Assembly: GCA_000745135.1 (NCBI GenBank)
Contig: JQNH01000001.1
Coordinates: forward strand, 1,736,001-1,800,000
Direction: 5' to 3'
From: Rhizobiales bacterium YIM 77505
GTDB taxonomy: Bacteria; Pseudomonadota; Alphaproteobacteria; Rhizobiales; Beijerinckiaceae
Length of the DNA stretch: 64,000 nucleotides
The notes under the pieces were generated by a model. That model ran no database searches. It was given only the letters and a program-made list of their open reading frames with translations, and was not told the DNA's origin. Both the position numbers and the translations under genes were made by a program. Shown piece by piece: positions 29,170 through 38,305 of the stretch. The number at the start of each line of letters is the position of its first letter. Positions within the stretch are counted from its first letter, which is position 1.

Positions 29170-30579
29170 CTACCGTTCCACGATCGCCATGCGGCTGTTG
29201 TAGTAGTTCATGAAGGCGGACGTGATGAGGCTGATGGTGAGGTACACCGCCATGGTGATCGCCACCACCTCGACCGCCTGACCGGTCTGGTTCAGCACCG
29301 TACCCATGAAGACCTGCACCAGGTCCGGATAGCCGATAGCGACCGCAAGGGACGAGTTCTTCGTGAGGTTGAGGTATTGGCTCGTCAGCGGGGGGATGAT
29401 GACCCGCATGGCTTGAGGCACCACGACGAGCCGCAGGATCTGCCCCGGGCGCAGTCCGAGCGACGCCGCCGCCTCCGTCTGACCACGGGAGACCGCGAGG
29501 ATGCCTGCGCGGACCACTTCGGCGATGAAGCCGGCGGTGTAGGTGACAAGCCCGACGAGCAGCGCCACGAACTCCGGCAGCACCTGGAGGCCGCCACGGA
29601 GGTTGAAGCGCTGCTGCTGGGGGATCTCGAACGAAATCGGATTTCCGGCGACGAGCGCCGTCGCCACCCAGGCGAGCGCCGGCAGGCCCGCGATCAACCC
29701 GAATGCGACAAGACCCACCGGATACTGCTCGCCGGTCGCCTCCTGCCGGCGCTTGGCCCAGACCCGGAACGCGACTGCGCCGACGAGCCCGACCGCGAGC
29801 GCGGCCGGCACGAGCCAGGCCCCTTCCCCGAAGAGCGGCTTGGGCAGGAACAGGCCGCGATTGTTGAGGAACCCGATGCCCCCTTCAGTTGCCTCGAGAA
29901 GGCCCGATCGGAACAGGAGCACAAAGCCGGCAAGCACGCCGATGATGGTGGCGGCGATCTTGCCAAGGGTCCGCTCGAGAGGGCTTCGGGCGAGGCGCTC
30001 GGTCGCACGCCAGAGGAGATAGGCGGCGGCGAGCCCGACCAGGACGACAAGGGAGGCGAACATCCCCGGAGCGCCGAGTGTCACCCCGTAGATGCGCAAG
30101 GACTCCCGGGGCGCCGGCAGCGGCGCGAGGACGGCATTGTACCAGAACAGCAGTTGCAGCAGCAGCGGCAGGTTGCGGATCACCTCGACATAGACTGTGG
30201 CCAGCTTGGCGACGACCCAGTTCCGTGACAGGCGGGCGAGACCGACGATGAAGCCGAGCACCGTGGCGAGCACGATCCCGATGGCTGCCACAAGGAGCGT
30301 GTTGAGCAGGCCGACGAGAAAGGCGTCGCCATATGTGGAGGCAGCCGCGCTGTAGGGAACGAGCGTCTGGCTGATGTCGAAGCCGGACGTGACCTCGAGG
30401 AAGCCGAACCCGGACGCGATCTTGGCCGCCCTCAGATTGGCGATGGCGTTGGTCGCGGCCTCATAGATGAGGAAGGTGACGAGGAGGACGAGAACGATCT
30501 GGTAGACGGCCGCGCGCACTCGGGGATCGTAGGCGAGCGACCCCCGCGCTGGCGCTTGCGCTCCTGCTTCTGTCGGCAC
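29170..30579 (-). CDS. aapQ: General amino-acid ABC transporter permease AapQ
   Basis: A 469-residue permease with the extended central region typical of AapQ/BztB. The permease core has GLLNTLLVAAIGIVLATVLGF near the start and the EAA loop ILAVSRGQTEAAASLGLRPG near the end. About eight hydrophobic segments are visible. It is separated from aapJ by 176 bases that contain a GC-rich hairpin, which can lower expression of the membrane genes relative to the binding protein. Confidence 0.95.
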   Translation of the reverse strand: MPTEAGAQAPARGSLAYDPRVRAAVYQIVLVLLVTFLIYEAATNAIANLRAAKIASGFGFLEVTSGFDISQTLVPYSAAASTYGDAFLVGLLNTLLVAAIGIVLATVLGFIVGLARLSRNWVVAKLATVYVEVIRNLPLLLQLLFWYNAVLAPLPAPRESLRIYGVTLGAPGMFASLVVLVGLAAAYLLWRATERLARSPLERTLGKIAATIIGVLAGFVLLFRSGLLEATEGGIGFLNNRGLFLPKPLFGEGAWLVPAALAVGLVGAVAFRVWAKRRQEATGEQYPVGLVAFGLIAGLPALAWVATALVAGNPISFEIPQQQRFNLRGGLQVLPEFVALLVGLVTYTAGFIAEVVRAGILAVSRGQTEAAASLGLRPGQILRLVVVPQAMRVIIPPLTSQYLNLTKNSSLAVAIGYPDLVQVFMGTVLNQTGQAVEVVAITMAVYLTISLITSAFMNYYNSRMAIVER

Positions 30580-30714
30580 CGAACCGTCCCCGTTTGTTCA
30601 AGCGGACGCCTTCTGAAGGGCGCCTTCCGTTATCGCCACCCGGCCAAAGCGCTCAGCGCGAGAAGGGCTCGTGCAGAGACGGATGGCGGGCTGGTAGGTG
30701 TCATCTTGCACTTG

Positions 30715-30741
30715 CGGGGCGCCCGGCGCCCGGACGCCCCG
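30715..30741 (-). promoter_or_regulatory. aapJ-aapQ intercistronic hairpin
   Basis: CGGGGCG at 30715-30721 pairs with CGCCCCG at 30735-30741. On the transcribed strand it begins 14 bases past the aapJ stop and has no U-run. Such hairpins between a binding-protein gene and its permease genes commonly stabilise the first cistron or cause partial termination; that role is inferred. Confidence 0.5.
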
Positions 30742-30755
30742 GTCCTGCGAAAGCG

Positions 30756-31775
30756 TCAGCGGATCGGTGGGGCGTATTGCAGGCCGCCCTTCGTCCACAG
30801 AGCGTTCTGGCCGCGCTGGATCTTCAGCGGCGAACCCGCCCCGACGTTCCGCTCGAACACCTCACCATAATTTCCGACATGCTTGATGATGCGCACGGCC
30901 CAATCGTTGGTCACGCCGATGGCCTCGCCGAACTTTCCTTCGGTGCCCAGAAGCCGCTTGATCTCCGGATTCTCGGACTTGAGCTGCTGATCGACGTTCG
31001 CCTTGCTGACGCCGAGCTCCTCGGCGTTGAGCATCGCAAAGTGCACCCAGCGCACGATGTCGGCCCACTGATTGTCCCCATGCCGGACGACCGGCCCGAG
31101 CGGCTCCTTGGAGATGATCTCCGGAAGCACGATGTGCTCGTCCGGATTGGCCGCCTTGAGGCGCTCGGCGTAAAGGCCCGAAGCATCGGTCGTGAACGCG
31201 TCGCACCGGCCGGCATCGTAGGCCTTGAAGGTCTCGTCCGCCGTAGCGAAGGCGACGACCTCATACTTCATGTTGTTGGACCGGAAGAAGTCCGCGAGGT
31301 TGAGCTCCGTGGTCGTGCCCTGCTGGGTGCAGACGGTGGCGCCGTTGAGCTCCTTGGCCGAGGACACGCCCAGCTTCTTGCGGACCATGAAGCCCTGGCC
31401 GTCATAGTAGTTGATGCCGGTGAAATCGAGCCCGAGCTGGGTGTCGCGGGACATCGTCCAGGTCGAGTTGCGCGCTAGCACGTCGATCTCGCCGGACTGC
31501 AGGGCCGTGAAGCGATCCTTGGCTGAGAGCGGGATGAAACGCACCTTGGTCGGATCATTGAAGATCGCTGCCGCGATGGCGCGGCAGAAATCGACGTCGA
31601 GCCCCGTCCAGTTGCCCTGCGCGTCCGGCACGCCAAATCCGGCAAGGCCAGGGTTGGAGCCGCAGGTCAGGAAGCCCTTCTGCTTCACGTTGTTGAGCGT
31701 CGACTGCGCGAAAGCCGCGCCGGCGAAAAGGCTCGCGGCTAGTCCGACCGCGATCGTAGCGATGGCCCGTTTCAT
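30756..31775 (-). CDS. aapJ: General amino-acid ABC transporter substrate-binding protein
   Basis: Periplasmic binding protein of 339 residues with a signal peptide (AIATIAVGLAASLFAGAAFAQ, cleavage after AFA). The mature sequence follows the AapJ pattern: LTCGSNPGLAGFGVPDAQGN, GLDVDFCRAIAAAIF, RFTALQSGEIDVLARNSTWT and CDAFTTDASGLYAER. Two Cys in the mature part may form the disulfide typical of this family. It heads the operon; the ribosome-binding site GGGAG lies about 11 bases before ATG 31775. Confidence 0.96.
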   Translation of the reverse strand: MKRAIATIAVGLAASLFAGAAFAQSTLNNVKQKGFLTCGSNPGLAGFGVPDAQGNWTGLDVDFCRAIAAAIFNDPTKVRFIPLSAKDRFTALQSGEIDVLARNSTWTMSRDTQLGLDFTGINYYDGQGFMVRKKLGVSSAKELNGATVCTQQGTTTELNLADFFRSNNMKYEVVAFATADETFKAYDAGRCDAFTTDASGLYAERLKAANPDEHIVLPEIISKEPLGPVVRHGDNQWADIVRWVHFAMLNAEELGVSKANVDQQLKSENPEIKRLLGTEGKFGEAIGVTNDWAVRIIKHVGNYGEVFERNVGAGSPLKIQRGQNALWTKGGLQYAPPIR

Positions 31776-32079
31776 CTATCCTGTTCTCCCACTCTGTCCT
31801 GTCTTGACGTCGGGCAGCCGCGGGCAGCGGCCTCCCTCCTCCGCAGCAGCCTGCGCCGGGTGGCCGCAAACCGCCAAGGTTATGGCTCTCTTGCAAACCT
31901 GCGCATCGGCGTCAACGGAGGTGGCCCCGAGCGCAAGGCAGCTTGCGGATCCAGCGCCGCCGCGCCGCTGGCCCATCACAGGCGACATTTCAGGCCTGGT
32001 CAAGGTGCCCTGCAACGCCGTTCCTTGACGGCCTCACGTAATCCGCTCAGATGCCGCCTTTCCACGAGCGGCGAGCAGC
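31776..32079. promoter_or_regulatory. Divergent regulatory region, aapJ / metC
   Basis: These 304 bases separate the two divergent starts and must hold both promoters. A TTGACG at 32024-32029 could be a metC -35 element but its -10 partner is poor. I looked for a SAM-II riboswitch because Rhizobiales use it at met genes, and could not fit one. Confidence 0.4.
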
Positions 32080-33279
32080 ATGGCCAACACTCCTCCGGAC
32101 AAGCCCGAGCGCTTCGGTCCCCGCACCCGCCTGGTGCATGCCGGGCGCAACCCGTCCGACCAGCACGGCTTCGTCAACACGCCGATCTACCGGGGCTCGA
32201 CCGTCCTCTACCCGACCACGGACGACTTCCTCCATCGGCGTGCGCGCTTCCCCTACGGCACCAAGGGCAGTCCGACCATCGAGGCCCTGGAAACGGCCTG
32301 GACCCAACTCACGGGCGCTGCCGGGACCGTCCTCGCCCCCTCGGGGCTCGCGGCGGTGACGGTGGCGCTGATGTCCTGCCTGAAGGCCGGCGATCACCTC
32401 CTCGTCACCGACTCCGTCTATCGCCCCACGCGCCAGTTCTGCGACAGCGTCCTTCAAGCCTTCGGCATCGAGACCACTTACTATGATCCCCTGATCGGGG
32501 GCGACATCGCACGCCTGTTCAGGCCCAACACGGCTGCCGTTTTCACGGAATCCCCGGGTTCCCAGACCTTCGAGGTCCAAGACGTCCCTGCCATCGCGGA
32601 GGCGGCTCATCGGCATGGCGCCGTCGTGCTGATGGACAACACCTGGGCGACGCCGCTGTTCTTCAAAGCGCATGAGCACGGCGTGGACCTCTCGATCGAG
32701 GCTGGCACGAAATATGTCAGCGGCGGATCCGACCTCCTTCTCGGTCTCGTGTCCGCGAACGAGCGTTGCTGGCCGGCCCTGCGGCGCACCTTCGACGCCT
32801 TCGCCATGTGCGCGGGGCCGGAGGACGTCTTCCTCTGTCTGCGGGGCTTGCGGACCATGCCCCTTCGCCTCCAGGAGGCGGAACGGCAGGCGCTGGAGCT
32901 CGCGCGGTGGCTCGAGACCCGCCCCGAGGTCAAACGCGTGCTGCATCCCGCCTTCGAGAGCTGTCCGGGCCATGCCGTCTGGAAGCGGGACTTCAAAGGC
33001 TCGTCAGGACTTTTCTCCATCATCCTGGAGCCCGTGCCGCCGCAGGCGGTCGCGGCCTTCATCGACGGGCTGGAACTGTTCGGCATCGGCGCCTCTTGGG
33101 GAGGCTTCGAAAGCCTGATCACCCCGTTCGACTGCACCGGCTACCGCACCGCTGCTCCCTGGAACCCGGGAGGACCCGGGGTGCGCCTTCAGATCGGCCT
33201 CGAGGATCTCGCCGATCTCAGGGCCGACCTGGAGGCCGGCTTCGCCCGCCTGCGGCGGGAAGCGGCTCGGGCGGCCTGA
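32080..33279 (+). CDS. metC: Cystathionine beta-lyase
   Basis: PLP enzyme that splits cystathionine to homocysteine, pyruvate and ammonia in methionine synthesis. The 399-residue protein fits the Cys/Met-metabolism PLP family: RFPYGTKGSPTIEALE, PSGLAAVTVALM, the cofactor-contacting LMDNTWATPLFF and Lys211 in EAGTKYVSGGSDLL. The GASWGGFESLITP C-terminal motif is typical of the alphaproteobacterial MetC group. It is divergent from aapJ, so the pairing with the amino-acid importer could reflect shared physiology, but no common regulation is proven. Confidence 0.93.
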   Translation: MANTPPDKPERFGPRTRLVHAGRNPSDQHGFVNTPIYRGSTVLYPTTDDFLHRRARFPYGTKGSPTIEALETAWTQLTGAAGTVLAPSGLAAVTVALMSCLKAGDHLLVTDSVYRPTRQFCDSVLQAFGIETTYYDPLIGGDIARLFRPNTAAVFTESPGSQTFEVQDVPAIAEAAHRHGAVVLMDNTWATPLFFKAHEHGVDLSIEAGTKYVSGGSDLLLGLVSANERCWPALRRTFDAFAMCAGPEDVFLCLRGLRTMPLRLQEAERQALELARWLETRPEVKRVLHPAFESCPGHAVWKRDFKGSSGLFSIILEPVPPQAVAAFIDGLELFGIGASWGGFESLITPFDCTGYRTAAPWNPGGPGVRLQIGLEDLADLRADLEAGFARLRREAARAA

Positions 33280-33312
33280 GCGGGCTGGAGGGCGAAGAGG
33301 GAGGAGGCGTCT

Positions 33313-33666
33313 TCATCCGCGCTTTGCTGCGCCCTCGCCGCTACTGCCCCCTCCCCGCCTCTCGCGGAAGATGAGCATCAGGTTGCGCAAGTAGATGAAC
33401 ATGGCCAGGCCCTGGCCAAGGATGATGATGGGCTCCCGCCGCACGAGTCCGTAGATCAGGGTCATGGCGCCGCCGGCCATGGAGAAGAACCAGAACGCCA
33501 GCGGCATCACGCTCCGGCCCGCACGCTCGCTCGCGATCCATTGCACGATGAAGCGGGCGGCGAAGAGAAGCTGCGCAACGAGGCCGAACGCCACCCAGAG
33601 GTCGAAGCGCGCGACGAAGACGTCATAGAAATACGCGCTGATGTCGTGCGACAAACGGATCAGCAT
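33313..33666 (-). CDS. Lipid-A-disaccharide synthase N-terminal-domain (LABN) membrane protein
   Basis: A 117-residue protein with three predicted membrane segments (for example FGLVAQLLFAARFIVQWIASE and MPLAFWFFSMAGGAMTLIYGL) and the LABN signature QWIASERAGRSVMPLAFW. This stand-alone domain typically accompanies a GT2 and an ArnT-type transferase that modify lipid A. Its ATG overlaps the stop of the GT2 gene (ATGA), so the cassette is translationally coupled. Its own biochemical role is not established; a small flippase-like or scaffold role is speculation. Confidence 0.85.
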   Translation of the reverse strand: MLIRLSHDISAYFYDVFVARFDLWVAFGLVAQLLFAARFIVQWIASERAGRSVMPLAFWFFSMAGGAMTLIYGLVRREPIIILGQGLAMFIYLRNLMLIFRERRGGGSSGEGAAKRG

Positions 33667-34439
33667 CACTTGAGCTCGATGACCACGGGAATCTCTCGTC
33701 GGCGCCGAATCAGCCACCACACGCCGGCAAGATCGAGGATGCCGACCCACAGCCGGTCGAACAAACCGTAGTTCGAGCGTCCTGCCCGACGCGGGCGATC
33801 GACCACGTCCGCGTGCACCACGTCATAGCCCTCCCGCTTGACCAGGGCCGGCAGGAAGCGGTGCAGCGCGTCGAAATAGGGCAGCCGAAGGTAGACCTCG
33901 CGCCGGAACGCCTTGAGGCCGCAGCCGGTGTCCCGGGTCGAGTCCTTCAGGACGAAGGCGCGTACCCTGTTGGCGATGCGGGACTGCAAGCGCTTGAAGC
34001 CCGTGTCCTTGCGGCCGACCCGCTGGCCCGCGGCGAGCCCCGTGCGCTCCCCTCCGCTCGTCAGCGCGGCGACGAGGGTCGGAATGAAGGCGGGATCGTT
34101 CTGGCCGTCTCCGTCCAGCGTCACGACGATGGGCGCACGGGCGGCGAGAACACCGGTGCGCACTGCGGCGCTCTGGCCGCAGCTCCTCTCATGCGCGAGC
34201 GCCCTCAGCCACGGCCGCGTCTTGCAGGCACGCACGAGTTCGGCGGCAGTGCCGTCGGTGGAGCCGTCGTCGACATAGATCACCTCAAAGAGGCCGAGCG
34301 GCCGACAGGCCGCCTCGATCTCATCGAGAAGCGGAGCGATGTTGGGCGCCTCGTTCTTCACGGGAACGACGACACTGACGCGCACCGGCGGCTCGGAGGC
34401 TCTGGGCTGCATGACAGGCTCGGATCCGAGGGCTTCCAT
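33666..34439 (-). CDS. GT2 polyprenyl-phosphate glycosyltransferase (DPM1/ArnC/RgtE type)
   Basis: A 257-residue glycosyltransferase of the dolichol-phosphate mannose synthase group: VSVVVPVKNEAPNIAPLLDE, the EVIYVDDGSTDGTAAEL nucleotide-binding aspartates, VVTLDGDGQNDP (DxD-like) and a C-terminal membrane-associated region. It probably loads a sugar onto a polyprenyl phosphate carrier for the next gene's GT83 enzyme. In Rhizobium the analogous RgtE makes a dodecaprenyl-phosphate galacturonate donor; the sugar here is unknown. Start ATG 34439 overlaps the upstream stop by one base. Confidence 0.88.
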   Translation of the reverse strand: MEALGSEPVMQPRASEPPVRVSVVVPVKNEAPNIAPLLDEIEAACRPLGLFEVIYVDDGSTDGTAAELVRACKTRPWLRALAHERSCGQSAAVRTGVLAARAPIVVTLDGDGQNDPAFIPTLVAALTSGGERTGLAAGQRVGRKDTGFKRLQSRIANRVRAFVLKDSTRDTGCGLKAFRREVYLRLPYFDALHRFLPALVKREGYDVVHADVVDRPRRAGRSNYGLFDRLWVGILDLAGVWWLIRRRREIPVVIELK

Positions 34440-36160
34440 CACCGCGCGACGAGATACGCGCCGATATCCACGCGCCGGCCGCCATTGATGTTGAAGCCCT
34501 GCACGCGCGTGATGAGCGACGGCCGCAAGGCCAGCCGGTCGGCCTCGCTCCGAAAGCCCTCCTCGAGCCGCCGCTCGACGAAGACCAGGCGGCAGCCGCC
34601 CTCGTTCAGGAACGCCGCGGCGTCCGCCCCGGTGGGGAGCATGCGAAGCTCCGTTCCGACAAGGAAGACGAGGCTAGGTTCGCGGTAGCCCAGCGTCCCC
34701 ACGGCGACATTGGGGCATGACACGCCTTCGGCAACGCTCGCCAGGCGAGGAGAGAGCTTCAGGGATCGCAGGACCGGCTGCACGAGGCCGAACACGCCGA
34801 TGGCCAGAACCGCGGCCGCTCCAACGGCGGCCATCGTGCTCCGTCGGACCTTCCCGCGCGCAAACAGAAGCCACGCCCAGGCGGCCACGGCGCTCGCCGC
34901 CACGAGGACGACCAGACCGGCCCACGGGATCGTCCCATCCAGCGACAGGCCCGCGAAGGACAATCCGGCGGCAAGCCCGGCTGGGATAAGGGGAAGGAGC
35001 AGCGCTCCGGCCTTGGCCCCCGGCCGGTGGGGACCGACAAACCCGCGGGCGATGGCTATGGCGGTCACGATCGCGAGCGCCGGGTACAGGGGCATCACGT
35101 AGTGGGGGAGCTTGGTGGGCACGGCTTCGAAGACGACCCAGCTTGGCACGACCCAGGCGAGGGCAAAGGCAATCTCGTCCTCATGGCGCTTGCGCCAGGC
35201 GAAGGGTGCGGCCGTCGCTGCGAAGAAGGCCGCGGGCCAGAAGGTGGCGAAGAACGCCAGGAGGTAGAAGCCCGGGGGCGCCCAGTGGTAGGTCTGCGCG
35301 GTGCCGACCTTGCCCAGCATGTCGTGGCCGACGGCTTCCGAGAAGAAGGCGCCCCCGCTCTTCACGGCGATCGCCACGAACCAGGGCGCGACCACCGCGC
35401 CGAGGATCAGCACGCCGAGCCCCGGCCGAAGGGCCAGCAGCCAACGGGCCGAGCGCTCGCGAATGGACAAGACAAGGCCGGCAAGCCCGGTGAACATGAC
35501 CACGAGCGGACCCTTGACGAGGATCCCGAGCGCCATGGCCGTCCAGAACACCCAGACCGTCGGGCCCGGCAGCCGCGGCGCGCCGCGGGCCAGATAGGCG
35601 CGGGCAAGGCCGCCCATGGCCGCGACGGAACATGCCCCAAGCACAGCGTCGGTCTTGGCGAGGCGCGCCTCCACCATGAGGATGACGGATGCGCCCATGA
35701 ACGCGGCGGCAAGGAAGGCCTCCCGACGTCCCGCAAAGGCGAGCGCCGCCCAATAAGTGAGGAGAACCATCGCGATGGCGCCGAGGAGCGAGGGAACCCG
35801 GTAGACGGCGATCGTGGTGCGCGCCTTGGGCACCTTGATGACCTCCGCCGCCGCGACCGCGGCGCTCTGGAGCCAGTAGATGCCGACCGGCTTCTTGTGG
35901 CGGGCCTCGTCTTGGAAGCGGATGTCGACGAAGTCGCCGCTCTCCAGCATCTGCTTCGAGGCCTGCGCGAAGCGCGGCTCGTCCCGGTCCATCGGCTGCA
36001 AGGAGACAAATCCGGGCAGGAATGCGACGAGGGCGAGCAGGAAGAGCATGGCGCAGGCGCGCACGTGGCTCCGCTCGACGAAGCCGAGCAGGCGCTCCGC
36101 GACGCTCGCAGCAGGGGCGCCGTCCCGCAGATTGTGTTCCGTCCCGGCGAAGGTCGACAT
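34439..36160 (-). CDS. ArnT/Rgt-type lipid A glycosyltransferase (GT83/GT39 family)
   Basis: A 573-residue polytopic membrane enzyme with about twelve hydrophobic segments and the family motif DRDEPRFAQASKQM in the first periplasmic loop, carrying the acidic residues required for catalysis, followed by RHKKPVGIYWLQ. Such enzymes move a sugar (4-amino-arabinose, galacturonate or similar) from a polyprenyl carrier to lipid A at the outer face of the inner membrane. It leads a coupled three-gene cassette with the GT2 and the LABN protein. Confidence 0.9.
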   Translation of the reverse strand: MSTFAGTEHNLRDGAPAASVAERLLGFVERSHVRACAMLFLLALVAFLPGFVSLQPMDRDEPRFAQASKQMLESGDFVDIRFQDEARHKKPVGIYWLQSAAVAAAEVIKVPKARTTIAVYRVPSLLGAIAMVLLTYWAALAFAGRREAFLAAAFMGASVILMVEARLAKTDAVLGACSVAAMGGLARAYLARGAPRLPGPTVWVFWTAMALGILVKGPLVVMFTGLAGLVLSIRERSARWLLALRPGLGVLILGAVVAPWFVAIAVKSGGAFFSEAVGHDMLGKVGTAQTYHWAPPGFYLLAFFATFWPAAFFAATAAPFAWRKRHEDEIAFALAWVVPSWVVFEAVPTKLPHYVMPLYPALAIVTAIAIARGFVGPHRPGAKAGALLLPLIPAGLAAGLSFAGLSLDGTIPWAGLVVLVAASAVAAWAWLLFARGKVRRSTMAAVGAAAVLAIGVFGLVQPVLRSLKLSPRLASVAEGVSCPNVAVGTLGYREPSLVFLVGTELRMLPTGADAAAFLNEGGCRLVFVERRLEEGFRSEADRLALRPSLITRVQGFNINGGRRVDIGAYLVAR

Positions 36161-36303
36161 GGTAAGAGCTTTGCGGCCCTGGGGCTTGTCTGAAGCGGCC
36201 CCTCTTCCTCATCGGGTCGGCAATGTCAAACCGGCGGCTTCCGCCCGAGGACGAAAGATGTTTCCTGGACGGCAGGCGTTTTTGGCGGCGCAACGAGGCA
36301 GAG

Positions 36304-37254
36304 ATGGCGCATTACCAGCTCGACGCAGGTCCTGAGACGGTCCATTGGGGCTATTTCGACGCGGCTCTCCCACCGGTGCTGACGGTCGAGAGCGGCGACA
36401 CCGTCACGATCTCGACCGTGTCGGGCGGACCCGAGGTGATGCCGCCCCCGCCCTTCGCCATTCCCCCGGCCCTCGCTGCCATTCATGCGGCGCACAAGCC
36501 GAAGCTCCCCGGTCACATCTGCGTCGGTCCGGTCGCCGTGCGGGGCGCCAAGGCCGGCCACACGCTTGAGGTACGGATCGCGAGCATCGCGCTTCACTAC
36601 GACTGGGCCTACACCTATTCGGGACCCTTGCGGGGCGCGCTCCCCGACGATTTTCCCGAGATGCACCTCATGCACATCCCGCTCGACCGGGAACGCATGG
36701 TCGGACATCTGCCCTGGGGGCTGGAGCTGCCGTTGGCGCCCTTCTTCGGTGTCATGGCCGTGGCGCCGCCAAGGTCCTGGGGCTCAGTCAGCACCCTGCC
36801 GCCGCGCCGGAATGGCGGCAATCTCGACAACAAGGAGCTTGTCGCCGGGACGACTCTTTATCTTCCCATCCACGTCGACGACGCATTGTTCTCGGTCGGG
36901 GACGGGCACGGTGCGCAGGGCGACGGCGAAGTCTGCATCACCGCGCTCGAGACGGGCCTCATTGGCACCTTCGAGCTTCACGTGCGTGAGGACATGTCCC
37001 TCACCTGGCCGATGGCCGAGACCCCCACGCACGTGATGACGATGGCCTTCGACCCCGATCTCGACGATTGCGTGACGATCGCGCTTCGCGAGATGCTGTC
37101 CCTGATTGCCGCGCGAACTGGCCTGAGCCGCCAGGAGGCTTATGCGCTCTGCAGCCTCGCCGCGGATCTTCGGATCACCCAGGTCGTCAACGGCTCAAAG
37201 GGGGTGCATGTCATGCTCGACAAGCGCTTCCTGCGCGGCCGAGCCGGCCCTTAG
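36304..37254 (+). CDS. Acetamidase/formamidase family protein
   Basis: A 316-residue FmdA/AmdA-family amide hydrolase: MAHYQLDAGPETVHWGYFD at the N-terminus, VESGDTVTISTVSGGPEVMP, GHICVGPVAVRGAKAGHTL, an extended central region including FFGVMAVAPP, and GDGEVCITALE near the metal site (GDGHGAQGDGEV). It hydrolyses formamide, acetamide or a related small amide. ATG 36304 is chosen because the sequence before it is unlike the family. Its TAG stop overlaps the stop of the convergent gene by three to four bases. Confidence 0.9.
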   Translation: MAHYQLDAGPETVHWGYFDAALPPVLTVESGDTVTISTVSGGPEVMPPPPFAIPPALAAIHAAHKPKLPGHICVGPVAVRGAKAGHTLEVRIASIALHYDWAYTYSGPLRGALPDDFPEMHLMHIPLDRERMVGHLPWGLELPLAPFFGVMAVAPPRSWGSVSTLPPRRNGGNLDNKELVAGTTLYLPIHVDDALFSVGDGHGAQGDGEVCITALETGLIGTFELHVREDMSLTWPMAETPTHVMTMAFDPDLDDCVTIALREMLSLIAARTGLSRQEAYALCSLAADLRITQVVNGSKGVHVMLDKRFLRGRAGP

Positions 37255-37592
37255 GCCACAGGCCGAGGCTCGAAGAGCGCTTCATCGGATTCCGGGGCGG
37301 AGTAGCCGGAGAAGGACGGCTTCGAGACCCGCCATGGCCGACTGAGTTCGGCGCGCATGGCCTCGGAGGGGCGCAAGCGCCGGGCCGTGCCGTCTGCCTC
37401 GATCTGGTCGATCACGACGAAGCCGAAGATCTGCAGACGCGCGGCCATCAGCTTCGCGTCGCAGTCTTCCGCCGAGATCGGCAAGGATCCGGCGGTATAG
37501 ACCGCCTCCATCAGGCCCTTCTGGTCGCGTCGGGCCGCCCCTGGCCGCTTAGCGCTCCGGAACGGGACGACATTGGCGGCAAACGACGACAT
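37251..37592 (-). CDS. Conserved-looking hypothetical protein (113 aa)
   Basis: A soluble 113-residue protein beginning MSSFAANVVPFRSAKRPGAA and containing LMEAVYTAGSLPISAEDCDAK, LQIFGFVVIDQIEADG and a Pro-rich tail. A GAGGAG ribosome-binding site about 9 bases before ATG 37592 supports translation. No signal peptide or membrane segment. I do not recognise the family. It is divergent from ogt across 140 bases and its stop overlaps that of the formamidase gene. Confidence 0.6.
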   Translation of the reverse strand: MSSFAANVVPFRSAKRPGAARRDQKGLMEAVYTAGSLPISAEDCDAKLMAARLQIFGFVVIDQIEADGTARRLRPSEAMRAELSRPWRVSKPSFSGYSAPESDEALFEPRPVA

Positions 37593-37732
37593 GACGCGAA
37601 ACTCCTCGACGCAACTGAACCTCCGGGGAGATTCGCCCAACACGCTTAAGAAGCGGCTAATCGCGCCCAGCACCGTGGCCGTCAGCAGCTTTCGGGCGGC
37701 TTTCGGAACAGCGCCGGGATATGGTGAGCGTC

Positions 37733-38302
37733 ATGAGCGAAACGCGCTTCACCTTGTTCGACACCGCTCTCGGCCGCTGTGCGATGGCCTGGGGGCCGGC
37801 CGGCGTGCAGGCCGTGCTTTTTCCTGAGAGAACGGACGCCGCGACCCGGGCCCGTCTCCTGCGGAGGCTACCTCACGCCACGGAGGGGGACCCGCCTCCG
37901 GAGATCCAGGCGGCCATTGACGGCGTCGCGGCCCTCCTTGCCGGCGAGCCGCGCGATCTCTCGAACGTCGCGCTCGATACAAGCCGCCTGTCGACGTTTC
38001 AACGACAGGTCTATGAGATCGCACGCACCATCCCACCGGGCCGCACCCTCTCCTATGGAGAGGTCGCGGCGCGGCTCGGGAATCCGAGCTTGGCGCGAGA
38101 GGTGGGCCAAGCACTGGGGCAAAATCCATTTCCAATCGTGGTGCCCTGTCATCGTGTGCTCGCGGCCGACGGCAGGCTCGGCGGGTTCTCGGCGCGCGGT
38201 GGCGTCGCGATGAAGCTGCGCCTCCTCCAGATCGAGCGGGCGCTTGTCGAGAAAGGACCGATGCTTTTCGACGACCTGCCGCGGGCTGTCCGCCTTCGGT
38301 GA
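37733..38302 (+). CDS. ogt: Methylated-DNA--[protein]-cysteine S-methyltransferase
   Basis: Suicide enzyme that removes O6-methylguanine damage. The 189-residue protein has the acceptor Cys139 in IVVPCHRVL, the DNA-binding helix-turn-helix LSYGEVAARLGNPSLAREVGQAL with the arginine finger region, and the asparagine hinge GQNPFPI. ATG 37733 preceded by GGTGAG is preferred over ATG 37721. There is no Ada-type N-terminal domain, so this is the stand-alone Ogt form. It is convergent with the M20 peptidase gene, three bases away. Confidence 0.94.
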   Translation: MSETRFTLFDTALGRCAMAWGPAGVQAVLFPERTDAATRARLLRRLPHATEGDPPPEIQAAIDGVAALLAGEPRDLSNVALDTSRLSTFQRQVYEIARTIPPGRTLSYGEVAARLGNPSLAREVGQALGQNPFPIVVPCHRVLAADGRLGGFSARGGVAMKLRLLQIERALVEKGPMLFDDLPRAVRLR

Positions 38303-38305
38303 TCG

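Noticed and set aside
28018-30228. 736-codon plus-strand open frame over aapM and aapQ
   Set aside because: Low-complexity Asp/Arg/His-rich translation, a typical mirror of membrane-protein genes on the other strand.
31776-32079. SAM-II riboswitch ahead of metC
   Set aside because: The required pseudoknot elements could not be laid out in the sequence.
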